This document shows, piece after piece, positions 8,236-18,682 of a stretch of DNA of 64,000 bases. The position numbers and the translations under genes were made by a program. Within the stretch, counting starts at the first letter, position 1. The number at the start of each line of letters is the position of its first letter. The notes beneath the pieces are model-generated. The model saw only the letters and a list, made by a program, of their open reading frames with translations. It was not told the DNA's origin and ran no database searches. This DNA is from Pseudoxanthomonas suwonensis (GTDB lineage Bacteria; Pseudomonadota; Gammaproteobacteria; Xanthomonadales; Xanthomonadaceae): positions 2,480,001-2,544,000 of the forward strand of contig NZ_CP011144.1 of NCBI RefSeq assembly GCF_000972865.1, given 5' to 3'.

Positions 8236-8742
8236 ATGAGCAGGGAAGACGTAGTCGCTGTCGCGGTCAGGCTCTTTTCGGTCTTCCTGGTGCTCGGCGT
8301 CCTGCGCCAGCTCCCTGGCACGATCGCGCTGTTCGCCGTGGACGTGGATCGGGGACTGGTCGCGTTGAGCCTGCTGCTGCTGCTGCTGGGCGCCCTGGTG
8401 GCTGTGTTGCTGTGGTTCTTCCCGCTCAGCGTGGCGAGGAAGCTGCTGCCGGTGATGCGGGAGCCGCGGTCGGAACAGGCGATGGACGCCCAGGTCGCCC
8501 TGATGGTGGGCCTGACCCTGATCGGCGTCTGGGTCCTGGCCTATGCGCTGGTGGATGTCGCCTACTGGCTCACGCTGTTCGTGAGGACCCGGCATCCGGG
8601 AGCGGTGTACTTCGAGTGGTCCCACGAGCAGGTCGCGAACGTGGTCGCCACGGGGGTGGAAGTGGCTGTCGCCATCTGGCTGATATTCGGCGCATCCGGC
8701 ATCCGGCGCCTCATCCAGCGCTACAGGCGCGGGGAAGGATGA
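8236..8742 (+). CDS. Membrane protein of unknown function
   Basis: A 168-residue protein with about four hydrophobic helices: residues 8-28, a Leu-rich stretch (LVALSLLLLLLGALVAVLLW) near 40-60, one at about 85-110, and one near 138-155. It ends in a basic cytoplasmic tail (RRLIQRYRRGEG). The ATG at 8236 begins MSREDVVAVAVRLFSVFLVL; an alternative ATG at 8176 would add 20 non-hydrophobic residues. No known family was recognised. Confidence 0.65.
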   Translation: MSREDVVAVAVRLFSVFLVLGVLRQLPGTIALFAVDVDRGLVALSLLLLLLGALVAVLLWFFPLSVARKLLPVMREPRSEQAMDAQVALMVGLTLIGVWVLAYALVDVAYWLTLFVRTRHPGAVYFEWSHEQVANVVATGVEVAVAIWLIFGASGIRRLIQRYRRGEG

Positions 8743-8858
8743 CCGACGCGGCACGCCTCCGCGGTCGAGGGGGAACGCCGGCTGAACGCATGGCCCATGC
8801 CCAACCAATGGCAGGGTGGGACGCGCGGGCGCTGCGCCTAGCCTGAGCCCGAATCCCC

Positions 8859-9584
8859 ATGCCGGGTGTCCTCATGCGCATGACCCTTGTTGCCGTGGTT
8901 CCCCTGCTGCTCGTCATCCCGCTGTCGGCCTGCACCACCGCGCAGGTGCGCATGCCGGAAGGTTTCGCCGCCGACGCGGTGGCTTACGAGGTGAGCGGCC
9001 ACTCGCCGCGCCGGTTCAACGAACCGGTCCGGTTCGGGCCGTACAGTGCGCTGGAAATGCGGGAGGGCTCGACGTTCTCATGGGGCCTGCCGCTGGCTGC
9101 GGTCGACGTCGACCGCAGCTCCAAGCCGTACGCCTACACGATGGTGGCCCGCGGGCTGCCGCCGGTGGAAGTGCAGTGCCGCTCGCGCGCGTGGACGGCC
9201 GGCACTGGCCGCGAGTCGCGACGCGCCACGGTCGACCTGACCCCGATGGCCGGGCCGCTGCTGGCCTGCGGACTGCAGGTCGACGACTACGACGTGCAAT
9301 TGCTGGAAGTCGCGCGCCAGGGCGCCCGCATGCGGGGCCGGCTGCAGGCGCCATGGGGCCGCGAGTACGCCGTGCACGGCTTGAATGCCTACGAGGGCTC
9401 GCCGATCGCCGCGATGGAACCGACCGGCTACGCCATCACCGACGGCGATACCACGCTCGCCGTGGTCGACGTACTCAACCGGGGCCGCGTGCACCTGGAC
9501 GGTTCGCTCGACGACGACCAGCGCGTGTACTTCGCCGCGGCCGCCGCCGCGCTGCTGCTGCTGGATCCCGAACTGGGTGGCTGA
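8859..9584 (+). CDS. Predicted lipoprotein of unknown function
   Basis: A 241-residue protein with a lipoprotein signal peptide ending in the lipobox LSAC, so it should be anchored at the inner face of the outer membrane. The start is uncertain between ATG 8859 and ATG 8874; neither has a strong ribosome binding site. The mature part is soluble with alternating short strands and two cysteines (VQCRSRAW and LLACGLQ). No domain was recognised. A cluster of RAYT-type repeats starts 20 bases after the stop codon. Confidence 0.65.
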   Translation: MPGVLMRMTLVAVVPLLLVIPLSACTTAQVRMPEGFAADAVAYEVSGHSPRRFNEPVRFGPYSALEMREGSTFSWGLPLAAVDVDRSSKPYAYTMVARGLPPVEVQCRSRAWTAGTGRESRRATVDLTPMAGPLLACGLQVDDYDVQLLEVARQGARMRGRLQAPWGREYAVHGLNAYEGSPIAAMEPTGYAITDGDTTLAVVDVLNRGRVHLDGSLDDDQRVYFAAAAAALLLLDPELGG

Positions 9585-9603
9585 AGCGGCCGAAGGCCAA
9601 AAA

Positions 9604-9761
9604 GGGGTCAGGTTCATTTTCTTGCCGCAGGTGCAATTCCTTCCCTGAAAAGGGGTCAGGTTCATTTTCTTGCCGCGGAGGGATTGGCTTCCGGGGTTGC
9701 CGGCAGGCGAGTAACGGACGGCCCCAAAAGGCGTCAGCCCTAAAAGGGGTCAGGTACATTT
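9604..9761 (+). repeat. Cluster of three direct RAYT-associated repeats
   Basis: Three plus-strand copies of the GGGGTCAGGT(T/A)CATTT core lie at 9604-9620, 9652-9668 and 9746-9761. The first two share the longer context ending CTTGCCGC. A degenerate copy (AAAAGGCGTCAGCCC) lies at about 9726-9740. The third copy overlaps the end of the RAYT gene on the opposite strand and supplies its stop codon. The reverse-oriented partners lie on the other side of the gene at 10539-10627. Confidence 0.9.
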
Positions 9762-10451
9762 CCCCGGAATTGATGCCGGTCGCCCGCGTGGTCGGGATTC
9801 CATCGAGCGCAGTACGGATGTTTCCATCTGGCGGCGAAAGCGCTCGCTGCCCCAAGCCTTCTGCTGGCGGGTGTGCAGACGCAGCGCCTCTGCTTCCTCG
9901 GACGGCAGGCCCTGCGCCAGCAGGTCCCGGTACGCCCCTTGCCGGTCGCCATCGCTGCTGCCCAGGGCGAGATAGGCAGGGTGAGGCGTGATCCGTGGCT
10001 CACGTATGCCATAGGCATTGCAGGCGTGGCTGGACCAGGCATAGGCGCCAGGCGCCGACGTAATGCCGGCGCGTACCGGGTTGAGTTCGATGTAGCGGTA
10101 GCACGCCAGCACATAACGTTCGCTGTCGACCAGGGCAGACTTGAACCGCCCTTCCCACAGCGTGCCGGTGCGGTGGTGGCGGGTGTTGAAGGTCGCCACG
10201 TAGCGACGACCGATGGCCTGCATCATCCGCGATGCGCCACCGGGCTCCAGCGGTGTCGCCAGCAGGTGCACGTGGTTGGTCATCAGCACATAGGCATGCA
10301 GCTGGCAGTGGTGGCGCAGGGCTGCCTCGCCCAGTTCGTGCAGGAAGCGCTGGTAGTCGGCGATGTCGGCGAAGCAGGGTTGCCGGTCGTTGCCGCGTTG
10401 CACGATGTGCAGCGGGATGCCAGGGACATCGGGTCGGGGCAGGCGGGCCAT
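9750..10451 (-). CDS. REP-associated tyrosine transposase (RAYT), IS200/Y1 family
   Basis: A 233-residue single-domain transposase that binds and cleaves REP-type repeats. The family N-terminus MARLPRPDVPGIPLHIVQRG sets the start at 10451, although an ATG two codons upstream exists. The HUH metal motif is seen in MTNHVHLL (His60 and His62), and the catalytic Tyr lies in CYRYIELNPVRAG at about residues 118-120. GTLWEGRFKSALV is also typical. The gene is flanked by repeat copies, direct on the 3' side and inverted on the 5' side, forming a complete REPtron-like unit. Its last codons and TGA stop are inside one of those repeats. RAYTs are domesticated and vertically inherited in many Xanthomonadaceae. 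Confidence 0.93.
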   Translation of the reverse strand: MARLPRPDVPGIPLHIVQRGNDRQPCFADIADYQRFLHELGEAALRHHCQLHAYVLMTNHVHLLATPLEPGGASRMMQAIGRRYVATFNTRHHRTGTLWEGRFKSALVDSERYVLACYRYIELNPVRAGITSAPGAYAWSSHACNAYGIREPRITPHPAYLALGSSDGDRQGAYRDLLAQGLPSEEAEALRLHTRQQKAWGSERFRRQMETSVLRSMESRPRGRPASIPGKCT

Positions 10452-10538
10452 GCACATTCACATTCCATCCTTGGGATGGCCAAGTCTGTGCCCGCGCGTC
10501 GCCGCCATCGATCGGCAAAAGTCGCGTCGATCCGTAGG

Positions 10539-10627
10539 AAATGAACCTGACCCCATTTCGGGCGGGCCAGTTGCGGTGGTCGATCAACCGGGGTCGTGCC
10601 AGTCCCCCGGAAAATGAACCTGACCCC
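10539..10627 (-). repeat. Two RAYT-associated repeats upstream of the transposase
   Basis: Minus-orientation copies of the core (AAATGAACCTGACCCC) lie at 10539-10554 and 10611-10627, between the RAYT start and the 3' end of the topoisomerase gene. They face the three plus-strand copies at 9604-9761, so the transposase gene is bracketed by repeats in opposite orientation. Confidence 0.88.
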
Positions 10628-10650
10628 ATTTTGGCTGCGGTCGAGGCGGG

Positions 10651-11730
10651 TCAGGCCTGCGTGCGCCGCGTCGTGCGATGGGTGCGCCCGAGGAAGCGCA
10701 GCGCGGCCTGCTCCCATTGCCGCGGGCCGCGCGCGCCGGCGGCCGCGCGGTGCAGGCGGCCGTCCTGCCAGCCCTCGAACACACGTGGGTCCACGTACGA
10801 CTTGCGGCAGATCGCGGCGGTGTTGCCGAGCATCGCGGCGACCTCGTCGATGACGGCGTTGCGGATCCCGGCCAGTTCGCGTTCGCCGGCCGGGTCGGGA
10901 ACGGCGATGTCGGCCAGCAGCCGGAATGCGGCGGTGGTGGCGCCCCAGGTGCGGAAGTCCTTGGCGCTGAAGTCGCCGGCCATCGCCTCGCGCAGGTAGG
11001 CATTGACGTCGGCCGAATCGATCGGCTGCAGCCCGCCGTCGCCGTCGCGGTACTGGAACAGGCGCTGCCCCGGCAGTTCGTGCATCGCCCGCACCAGCCG
11101 CGCCAGCCGGCGGTCCTCCACGTCCACCTCGTGCAGGCGGCCGCCCTTGCCCTGGAACTGCAGGCGCAGCGTGCCGCCGCGGAAGGTGGCGTGTCGGTTG
11201 CGCAGCGTGGTCAGGCCGTAGGAGCCGTTGTCGCGCGCGTACTCGGGATTGCCGACCCGGAGCAGCGTGGTTGCCAGGATCGCCACCGTGGTGGCCACCG
11301 CCTTCTCGCGCGGCAGGCCGGGCAGGGCCAGGTCGTGGCGCAGGCGCCGGCGCAGCCGCGGCAGCGCCTTGCCGAAGCCGACCAGCCGGTCGAACTTGTG
11401 CGCGTCGCGCAGCGGACGCCACGCCGGGTGGTAGCGGTACTGCCTGCGGCCGCGCGCGTCGCGGCCGATGGCCTGGATGTGGCCGTGCGGCGAGGCGCAG
11501 ATCCACACCTCGCGGTAGGCCGGCGGGATTGCCAGCGCGCGGATCCGCGCCAGCGTCTGCGCGTCCCGCACCGCATGCCCGTCCGGATCGACGTAGCGGA
11601 AGCCGCGCCCGCAGCGCAGCCGGCGGATGCCGGCGCTGGCGTCGTCGATGTAGCGCAGGCCGGCATCGTCGCCGGCCACGCCCTGGATCTGTCGGCGGCG
11701 GACGCGCTGCGCATCTCGGGAAGCGGCCAT
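10651..11730 (-). CDS. DNA topoisomerase IB
   Basis: A 359-residue type IB topoisomerase of the small poxvirus-like bacterial class, which relaxes supercoils through a 3'-phosphotyrosyl intermediate. The N-terminal domain (about 1-100) contains LRYIDDASAGIRR and IPPAYREVWICA. The catalytic domain shows GNPEYARDNGSYGLTTLRNR and FQGKGGRLHEV, with FRTWGATTAAF near the active-site histidine region. The nucleophile lies in RKSYVDPRVF (Tyr about 312). The ATG at 11730 is chosen over longer starts, which add an Arg-rich stretch. It is monocistronic, with RAYT repeats directly downstream. Its physiological role in such bacteria is usually accessory. Confidence 0.93.
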   Translation of the reverse strand: MAASRDAQRVRRRQIQGVAGDDAGLRYIDDASAGIRRLRCGRGFRYVDPDGHAVRDAQTLARIRALAIPPAYREVWICASPHGHIQAIGRDARGRRQYRYHPAWRPLRDAHKFDRLVGFGKALPRLRRRLRHDLALPGLPREKAVATTVAILATTLLRVGNPEYARDNGSYGLTTLRNRHATFRGGTLRLQFQGKGGRLHEVDVEDRRLARLVRAMHELPGQRLFQYRDGDGGLQPIDSADVNAYLREAMAGDFSAKDFRTWGATTAAFRLLADIAVPDPAGERELAGIRNAVIDEVAAMLGNTAAICRKSYVDPRVFEGWQDGRLHRAAAGARGPRQWEQAALRFLGRTHRTTRRTQA

Positions 11731-11791
11731 GCGCCGCACGCTACCAGTGCCGCGTGAGTGGCCCATGAAAAAAGATGGCCGTGCGCCGGCT

Positions 11792-12925
11792 TCAGGCGAC
11801 GCTGGCGACCACCTGGTTGCGGCCGCCCTGCTTGGCCCGGTACAGCGCCTGGTCGGCCGCGGCCAGGCGCGACTCCAGGCTGCCGTCGCCGCTGTCGACA
11901 CCGACGCTCACGCCGCAGTGCAACTGCACGTCGCCGAACGGCACCGGCTGCGCGGACCAGGCGCGGCGCAGGCGCTCGGCGATTTCCTCGGCCTGCTGCG
12001 GCGACACGCCGAGCAGCAGCGCCGCGAACTCCTCGCCCCCGATCCGGCCGATGCTGTCGTCGGGCCGCAACTGCTCGCGCAGCAGCGCGGCGAAGTGGCG
12101 CAACACCGCGTCGCCAGCGGCATGGCCATGGCGGTCGTTGACCTGCTTGAAGCGGTCGAGGTCGAGCATCAGCACGCTGCTGGATCGCTGGCCGGCATGC
12201 CTTTCCAGCAGCCGGTTGGCCTGCTCGAAGAACCCCTGGCGATTGAGCAGGCCGGTCAGCACGTCGGTCCTCGCCAGTCCGCGCAGCACCTTCTCCCGGT
12301 CGGCGTGCAGCAGCACCAGCAGGGCGATGCAGCGCAGCATAAGCAGCGCCGCCGACAGCGGCGCGCCGAGGGCGCTCATGTCGTCGACCCGCCATTCCGG
12401 CATGCGTCCGACGTCGAAGCCGATGAACAGCGCCCGCGCCATCAGCACCGCGCCCGACACCAGGTAGACCCCGGCCACCGACCAGCGCAGCAGCCGCTCT
12501 TCCAGTACCTGCGCGCGCAGCAGGGCGAGGCCGGCGAAGCCGCAGGCGAGCGCCGCCAGCCCCTGGTTCGCCGCGACCTGCCCCGCGTGCGGCAGCGCCG
12601 CCGCCAGCACCCAGGCGAGCAGGAACGCGGCTGCGATCCAGCGGCCGGGGACGCGATGCCGCAGCCGGCAGAACTCGAGGATGCCCAGCCAGATGGCGAG
12701 GTTGCCGCCGAGGAAGCACAGGCCGGCCCACCAGAACAGGGCGCCGGCGGCATCCATGGTGCCGATCAGCCGCAGCGCATAGCCGGTGGCCAGCAGCAGG
12801 CAGCCGGCCAGCCAGTAGCGCAGTCCCGGCCGTTCCGGGTACAGGTGCGCCATGAATGCGAACACCAGCGATGCCGCCGCCATCAGCATCGAGGTGAACA
12901 CCACGATCGTCTGGAAGTGCAGCAT
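11792..12925 (-). CDS. Membrane-bound diguanylate cyclase (GGDEF)
   Basis: A 377-residue protein that should make cyclic di-GMP from two GTP. Residues about 1-205 form an integral membrane region of roughly seven helices, unlike a known MASE domain I can name. The GGDEF domain spans about 218-375, beginning RTDVLTGLLNRQGFFEQ. The active-site motif GGEEF is at 296-300. The inhibitory I-site RxxD is intact as RPDD (287-290), exactly five residues before it, so product feedback is expected. The membrane part probably senses a ligand or membrane state. There is no operon partner. The terminal GGRNQVV matches the usual domain end. Confidence 0.92.
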   Translation of the reverse strand: MLHFQTIVVFTSMLMAAASLVFAFMAHLYPERPGLRYWLAGCLLLATGYALRLIGTMDAAGALFWWAGLCFLGGNLAIWLGILEFCRLRHRVPGRWIAAAFLLAWVLAAALPHAGQVAANQGLAALACGFAGLALLRAQVLEERLLRWSVAGVYLVSGAVLMARALFIGFDVGRMPEWRVDDMSALGAPLSAALLMLRCIALLVLLHADREKVLRGLARTDVLTGLLNRQGFFEQANRLLERHAGQRSSSVLMLDLDRFKQVNDRHGHAAGDAVLRHFAALLREQLRPDDSIGRIGGEEFAALLLGVSPQQAEEIAERLRRAWSAQPVPFGDVQLHCGVSVGVDSGDGSLESRLAAADQALYRAKQGGRNQVVASVA

Positions 12926-13315
12926 CGCCTCCCCGCTCAGCGCACCGGTGCCGCCCAGGGCGACGGCGCCAGTCTAGCCCAGCCTGCGGGTGCCGGCTTG
13001 CCGGTCTGCCCGGGTGGTCGATGCTCGCTGCGCGAGTGCCTGCGCGACCTCTTCTGGCAGGTATTGGCGATGCCAGATTCGCTACCTGACGGTGCGCACG
13101 CAGCCATACCAGGTCGAGTGCATCTGCAGCCAGAGGCAGGTCCTGTTGCTGCCACCGCTACCAACCTCGGAATCGAAGGCCACGCCGGTGGCCCACTTGC
13201 ACCAGCGGATGCGCCGGCGGAGCGATCAGCTCATGCAGGAAGGGCATGAGCGCGTCGAAGCATCGCCGCGGCGATCGCGGGTATGGTGACGGCCCACGTT
13301 CCGCTGTCGGTCTCC
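12926..13315. other. 390-base intergenic region without recognised content
   Basis: Divergent promoter space between the diguanylate cyclase (minus strand) and the DUF1684 lipoprotein gene (plus strand). Short open frames exist on both strands, but none has a ribosome binding site or familiar sequence. I saw no repeat, hairpin or RNA gene here. Confidence 0.5.
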
Positions 13316-14263
13316 ATGAATCCCGGAATCCTGCTGCCCCTCGCCGCCGCCGTTGCGCTCGCGCTGGCCGCCTGTTCGCCACCGCCTGCCCCGCCCGCCG
13401 AGGATCCCGCCGCGGCCGCGGCCCATGCGCCCGCCGATGGCGACTACCTGGCCTCGGTCGAGCAGTGGCGCCGCGAGCGCGAGGAACGACTGCGCCGGCC
13501 CGACGGCTGGCTCAGCTTCACCGGGTCCGGGCAGGTTGCGCCCGGCGCGCACCGTGTCGGCAGCGCGCCGGACAACGCCATCGTCGTGCCCGGCGGGCCG
13601 GCGAACTGGGGCGTGCTGCGCGTGGGCGCCGACGGCGCGCTGTCATTCGAGGCGGCGGCGGATGCCGGCCTGGTCGCCGACGGCCAGCCATTCGCCGGCG
13701 GGCCGCTGCTGACCCAGTTGGACGAAGGCGGGCCGACCAGCCTGCATGCCGGCCGGCAGCGCTTCTACGTGGTCAGGACCGGCGACGTGCACGGCTGGCG
13801 CTTCCGCGATCCCGAATCGCCGGCGCTGCAGGCGTTCGCCGGGGTGCCGCATTTTCCGGTCGATCCGGCCTGGCGGATCGAGGCGCAGTGGCAGGCCTAC
13901 CCGCAGCCGCGCACGATCCAGCTGGTCACCAGCAACGGCACACTGGAGCAGGCGCGGGTCACCGGGCAGGCCGAGTTCGAGCTCCACGGCCGTCGCCACA
14001 CGCTGCTGCCGGTGCAGGAGAAGGAAGGCGACCAGCTGTTCTTCATCCTCGCAGACCGCACCAGCGGCAAGGAGACCTACGGCGGCGGCCGCTTCCTGTA
14101 CACGGCGCCGGCGCAGGACGGCCGGGTGGTGCTGGACTTCAACCGCGCGCAGAACCCGCCGTGCGCGCTCAACGGCCACGTCGTCTGCCCGACCGCGCCG
14201 CCGGAGAATCGCCTGGACCTGCGGATCGCCGCGGGCGAGAAGACCTACCCGCTGGCCCACTGA
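13316..14263 (+). CDS. DUF1684 domain lipoprotein
   Basis: A 315-residue predicted lipoprotein: the signal peptide MNPGILLPLAAAVALALAAC ends at a lipobox Cys. A Pro/Ala linker is followed by the DUF1684 domain from about residue 45 to the C-terminus. Family landmarks include WRREREERLRRPDGWLSFTG, FAGVPHFPVDPAWRIEAQW, RTSGKETYGGGRFLY with VLDFNRAQNPPCA, and the terminal LRIAAGEKTYPLAH. The family is common in Xanthomonadaceae and Bacteroidetes; no activity is established. The ATG at 13316 is preferred to the one at 13283 because it places the signal peptide at the N-terminus. A RAYT-type repeat cluster follows. Confidence 0.88.
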   Translation: MNPGILLPLAAAVALALAACSPPPAPPAEDPAAAAAHAPADGDYLASVEQWRREREERLRRPDGWLSFTGSGQVAPGAHRVGSAPDNAIVVPGGPANWGVLRVGADGALSFEAAADAGLVADGQPFAGGPLLTQLDEGGPTSLHAGRQRFYVVRTGDVHGWRFRDPESPALQAFAGVPHFPVDPAWRIEAQWQAYPQPRTIQLVTSNGTLEQARVTGQAEFELHGRRHTLLPVQEKEGDQLFFILADRTSGKETYGGGRFLYTAPAQDGRVVLDFNRAQNPPCALNGHVVCPTAPPENRLDLRIAAGEKTYPLAH

Positions 14264-14300
14264 GCGGCATCGCGCCGCCCAGCGCAGCCGCCGCTCAAAT

Positions 14301-14473
14301 GGGGTCAGGTTCATTTTCCCGGCCGCGGTGGTCGGCCCCACGACCGGATCTCCATCGACCGCTGCAGAGCGCTTCTACCTGCCGTTGCCCGCGTTCGATC
14401 GGATGGATCAGGCTGCTCTGTGGCGTGCAGGAAATGAACCTGACCCCATTCGGGGAAAATGAACCTGACCCCA
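14301..14473. repeat. Third cluster of RAYT-associated repeats
   Basis: One plus-oriented core (14301-14317) faces two tandem minus-oriented cores (14432-14447 and 14457-14473). The arrangement mirrors the one around the RAYT gene but encloses only about 110 bases of non-coding sequence. The last copy ends 16 bases before the -35 element of the metal-resistance operon. Confidence 0.88.
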
Positions 14474-14488
14474 TTTTGGGGGCTGGGC

Positions 14489-14520
14489 TTGACTCTGGAC
14501 CTGGGTCCGGGGTTCAAGCT
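14489..14520 (+). promoter_or_regulatory. MerR-type operator-promoter of the copper ATPase operon
   Basis: A -35 element TTGACT (14489-14494) is followed by the dyad ACTCTGGAC-CTGG-GTCCGGGGT (14492-14513; 7 of 9 positions pair) and then TCAAGC (14514-14519) as a -10. The spacer is 19 bases, the overlong spacing typical of MerR-activated promoters. The half-site ACTCTGGA is closer to the Zn(II) regulator ZntR operator than to the CueR half-site ACCTTCC. The MerR start codon lies 28 bases downstream. Confidence 0.75.
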
Positions 14521-14547
14521 GGGGGCGTTCCGGCAGGAGTGCGTCCC

Positions 14548-14942
14548 ATGAAGATCGGCGAGTTGGCCCGCAAGGCGGGCGTCAACATCGATACCGTGCG
14601 CTACTACGAGCGGCAGGGGCTGCTGCCGCCGGCCCGGCGGCTGGCGTCGGGCTACCGCGAGTACGCCGAGGCCGACCTGCGCCGCCTGCGCTTCGTGCGC
14701 CAGGCCAGGGCGCTGGGGTTCACCCTGGAGGACATCGGCGAGCTGCTCTCGCTGTCCAGCCGCGGCGACAACGACATGGCCGGGATGAAGGCCACGGCCG
14801 CCGCGCGGCTGGCCGATGTCGACGCGCGCATCGCCGAGCTGGCGCGCATCCGCGACGCGTTGCGCTCGCTGGTGGATGCGTGCCCGGGACATGGCAGTGT
14901 CGAGGGCTGCCCGATCCTGCGCGCGCTGGCGGAGAAGGCGGC

Positions 14943-14946
<4 letters not shown>
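14548..14946 (+). CDS. MerR-family metal-responsive activator
   Basis: A 132-residue MerR-family regulator that should twist the overlong promoter upstream on metal binding and activate the ATPase gene. The winged-helix domain covers residues 1-70 ([47 protein letters not shown]), then the dimer helix to about 110. The metal loop has Cys112, His115 and Cys121 in [13 protein letters not shown]. The position that is Ser77 in CueR (monovalent sensors) or Cys in ZntR (divalent sensors) reads Met77. Its stop codon overlaps the ATPase start (ATGA), so the two are co-transcribed and autoregulated. Cu(I) is the likely inducer because of the ATPase, but the sensing site is atypical. Confidence 0.88.
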
Positions 14947-17321
<2,375 letters not shown>

Positions 17322-17491
17322 GCGGCTGGTCGCCGGCGTTCTCGCCGGGGTCCCGTATCCGTGCGCCCGCTATGAAGGCCAGCCGGATGCCGAATGCTGA
17401 ATCGGAATACGCGCAGCCCCGGCACCTGTAGTAGCGTTCCGTCTGCCGGCGTTCGTCGGCGGGCGGTCGGGCAAGCAAGGGGAGTCGTGGC

Positions 17492-17743
17492 ATGCGCACC
17501 TTGGTCTTAATCGTGGTCGGCCTGCTGCTGGCGGGCGTGTCGATGTGGCTGGCCAGGCCGGCCAGCCGGCCGCTGGTGGCCGGCGGATTCGCGGTCGCAT
17601 GGCTGGCGGTGGTGCTGTGGAACCTGCGTACCGGCCTGTCGCACGGCTACACGCTGGTGCAGGAGCTGCCGATCCAGCTGCTGATCTTCGTGGCGCCGGT
17701 GGCGCTGGCGGCGTGGCTGGCGTTCAAGGTGCGCGGGCACTGA
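17492..17743 (+). CDS. Small three-helix membrane protein
   Basis: An 83-residue hydrophobic protein with segments at about 3-20, 28-45 and 58-78, ending in the basic tail FKVRGH. AAGGGGAG upstream of the ATG is a good ribosome binding site. No family was recognised. The region between the ATPase and this gene (17322-17491) shows no other feature. Confidence 0.65.
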   Translation: MRTLVLIVVGLLLAGVSMWLARPASRPLVAGGFAVAWLAVVLWNLRTGLSHGYTLVQELPIQLLIFVAPVALAAWLAFKVRGH

Positions 17744-17820
17744 CGCGCGGCGCGAGGAACCCGGCCGCGTTCTGCCTTCGGATGGCGGCGGATCCCCGCG
17801 CGGGCTTCGACGGAGGGGCT

Positions 17821-18528
17821 ATGGGACGGGCATGGATGGTGGGAGCCGTGCTGCTGCTGGCGTCGCCGGTGCACGCGAGCAATCCGTTGCGCGACCTGCA
17901 ATCCGGCCGCGGCGGAGCGGTCGTGGAGTACGAGCGCGCCACCGCCGGCGACGATGAATTCGCGCGGCTGGCCGGCGCGGCGCCGACGGTGGCGGTGGTG
18001 GTGGCCGACGGCACCCCGGACGCGCTCGGCCGCACGGTGGCGGCGGCCTATGCCGAGGGACTGCAGACGGTGTTCCCGGGTGCATCGCTGGCCGCCAGCC
18101 GCGGCGAGGCGGCGGCGGCCAACTACGTCGCCGAGGTGGGCGTGGCCAGCGACAGCGCGGTGGTCGAGGGCACCGAGAAGGTCTACAGCACCCGCGCGAC
18201 CGGCACCCACTGCAAGGTCCGGCCGGACGGGTCGGTGACCTGCGACGACGTCGGCGGCGCGCCCATCGTGGTCGGCACGCGCGCCACCGAGGAGGTCGAG
18301 AAGAAGATCGAGGTGACCATCCGCTTTCTGCGCCAGGACGCGGACGGTGCGCGCGCGGCAGTGTTCGAGGACGCGTACTCGGTGCGCCTTCCGCAGGAGG
18401 GCTGCAGGAATGAAGCGGCGGCCGCGGCGACCGTGGCCACGGCGCTGGGCAAGGCCGCGCGGTCGCACGAGCCGCTCAACATCCGCCTGTACAGTACGCC
18501 CAAGCTGCTGCGCTGCGACAAGAAATAG
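17821..18528 (+). CDS. Secreted hypothetical protein
   Basis: A 235-residue protein with a Sec signal peptide (MGRAWMVGAVLLLASPVHAS) and a periplasmic or surface mature part. GGAGGGG precedes the ATG. The body is strand-rich; two short Cys-containing segments (HCKVRPDGSVTCDD) look like a disulfide-linked hairpin. The C-terminus carries further cysteines (EGCRNEAA, LLRCDKK). No domain was recognised. A gene remnant follows 15 bases downstream on the same strand. Confidence 0.65.
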   Translation: MGRAWMVGAVLLLASPVHASNPLRDLQSGRGGAVVEYERATAGDDEFARLAGAAPTVAVVVADGTPDALGRTVAAAYAEGLQTVFPGASLAASRGEAAAANYVAEVGVASDSAVVEGTEKVYSTRATGTHCKVRPDGSVTCDDVGGAPIVVGTRATEEVEKKIEVTIRFLRQDADGARAAVFEDAYSVRLPQEGCRNEAAAAATVATALGKAARSHEPLNIRLYSTPKLLRCDKK

Positions 18529-18543
18529 AGGCGGGTGATCGCC

Positions 18544-18663
18544 ATGGCCTCGATCGAGATCCGGCTCGATTCGCTCGCCCAGCTGTTCGATTCGCTGGAC
18601 CCGGCGCCGTTCCACGATCGGCCTGGGGCTGCTGTGGAGCGCTTCCCGCCTGCGCGGGGGTGA
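18544..18663 (+). pseudogene. Truncated N-terminal fragment of a conserved hypothetical gene
   Basis: The frame starting at ATG 18544 reads MASIEIRLDSLAQLFDSLDP and APFHDR. I recall this as the N-terminus of a longer conserved Xanthomonadaceae protein. After His-Asp-Arg the sequence becomes unrelated (PGAAVERFPPARG) and stops at 18661. GGCGGGTGATC upstream gives only a poor ribosome binding site. The breakpoint lies near 18620, next to the convergent SDR gene. This is best read as the remnant of a gene whose body was deleted; a real 39-residue peptide is less likely. Confidence 0.5.
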
Positions 18664-18682
18664 CGGACAAAACCGGAGTCGA

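Noticed and set aside
12990..13249. Possible small gene upstream of the DUF1684 lipoprotein
   Set aside because: Frames on both strands lack start signals and recognisable sequence.
9600..14475. Several short open frames ending in MNLTPF or similar
   Set aside because: These peptides are translations of the RAYT repeat core running into neighbouring frames, not proteins.
14880..14942. Longer N-terminus for the copper ATPase
   Set aside because: The in-frame extension lies inside the MerR coding sequence and lacks a ribosome binding site. The ATGA overlap at 14943 is the natural start.
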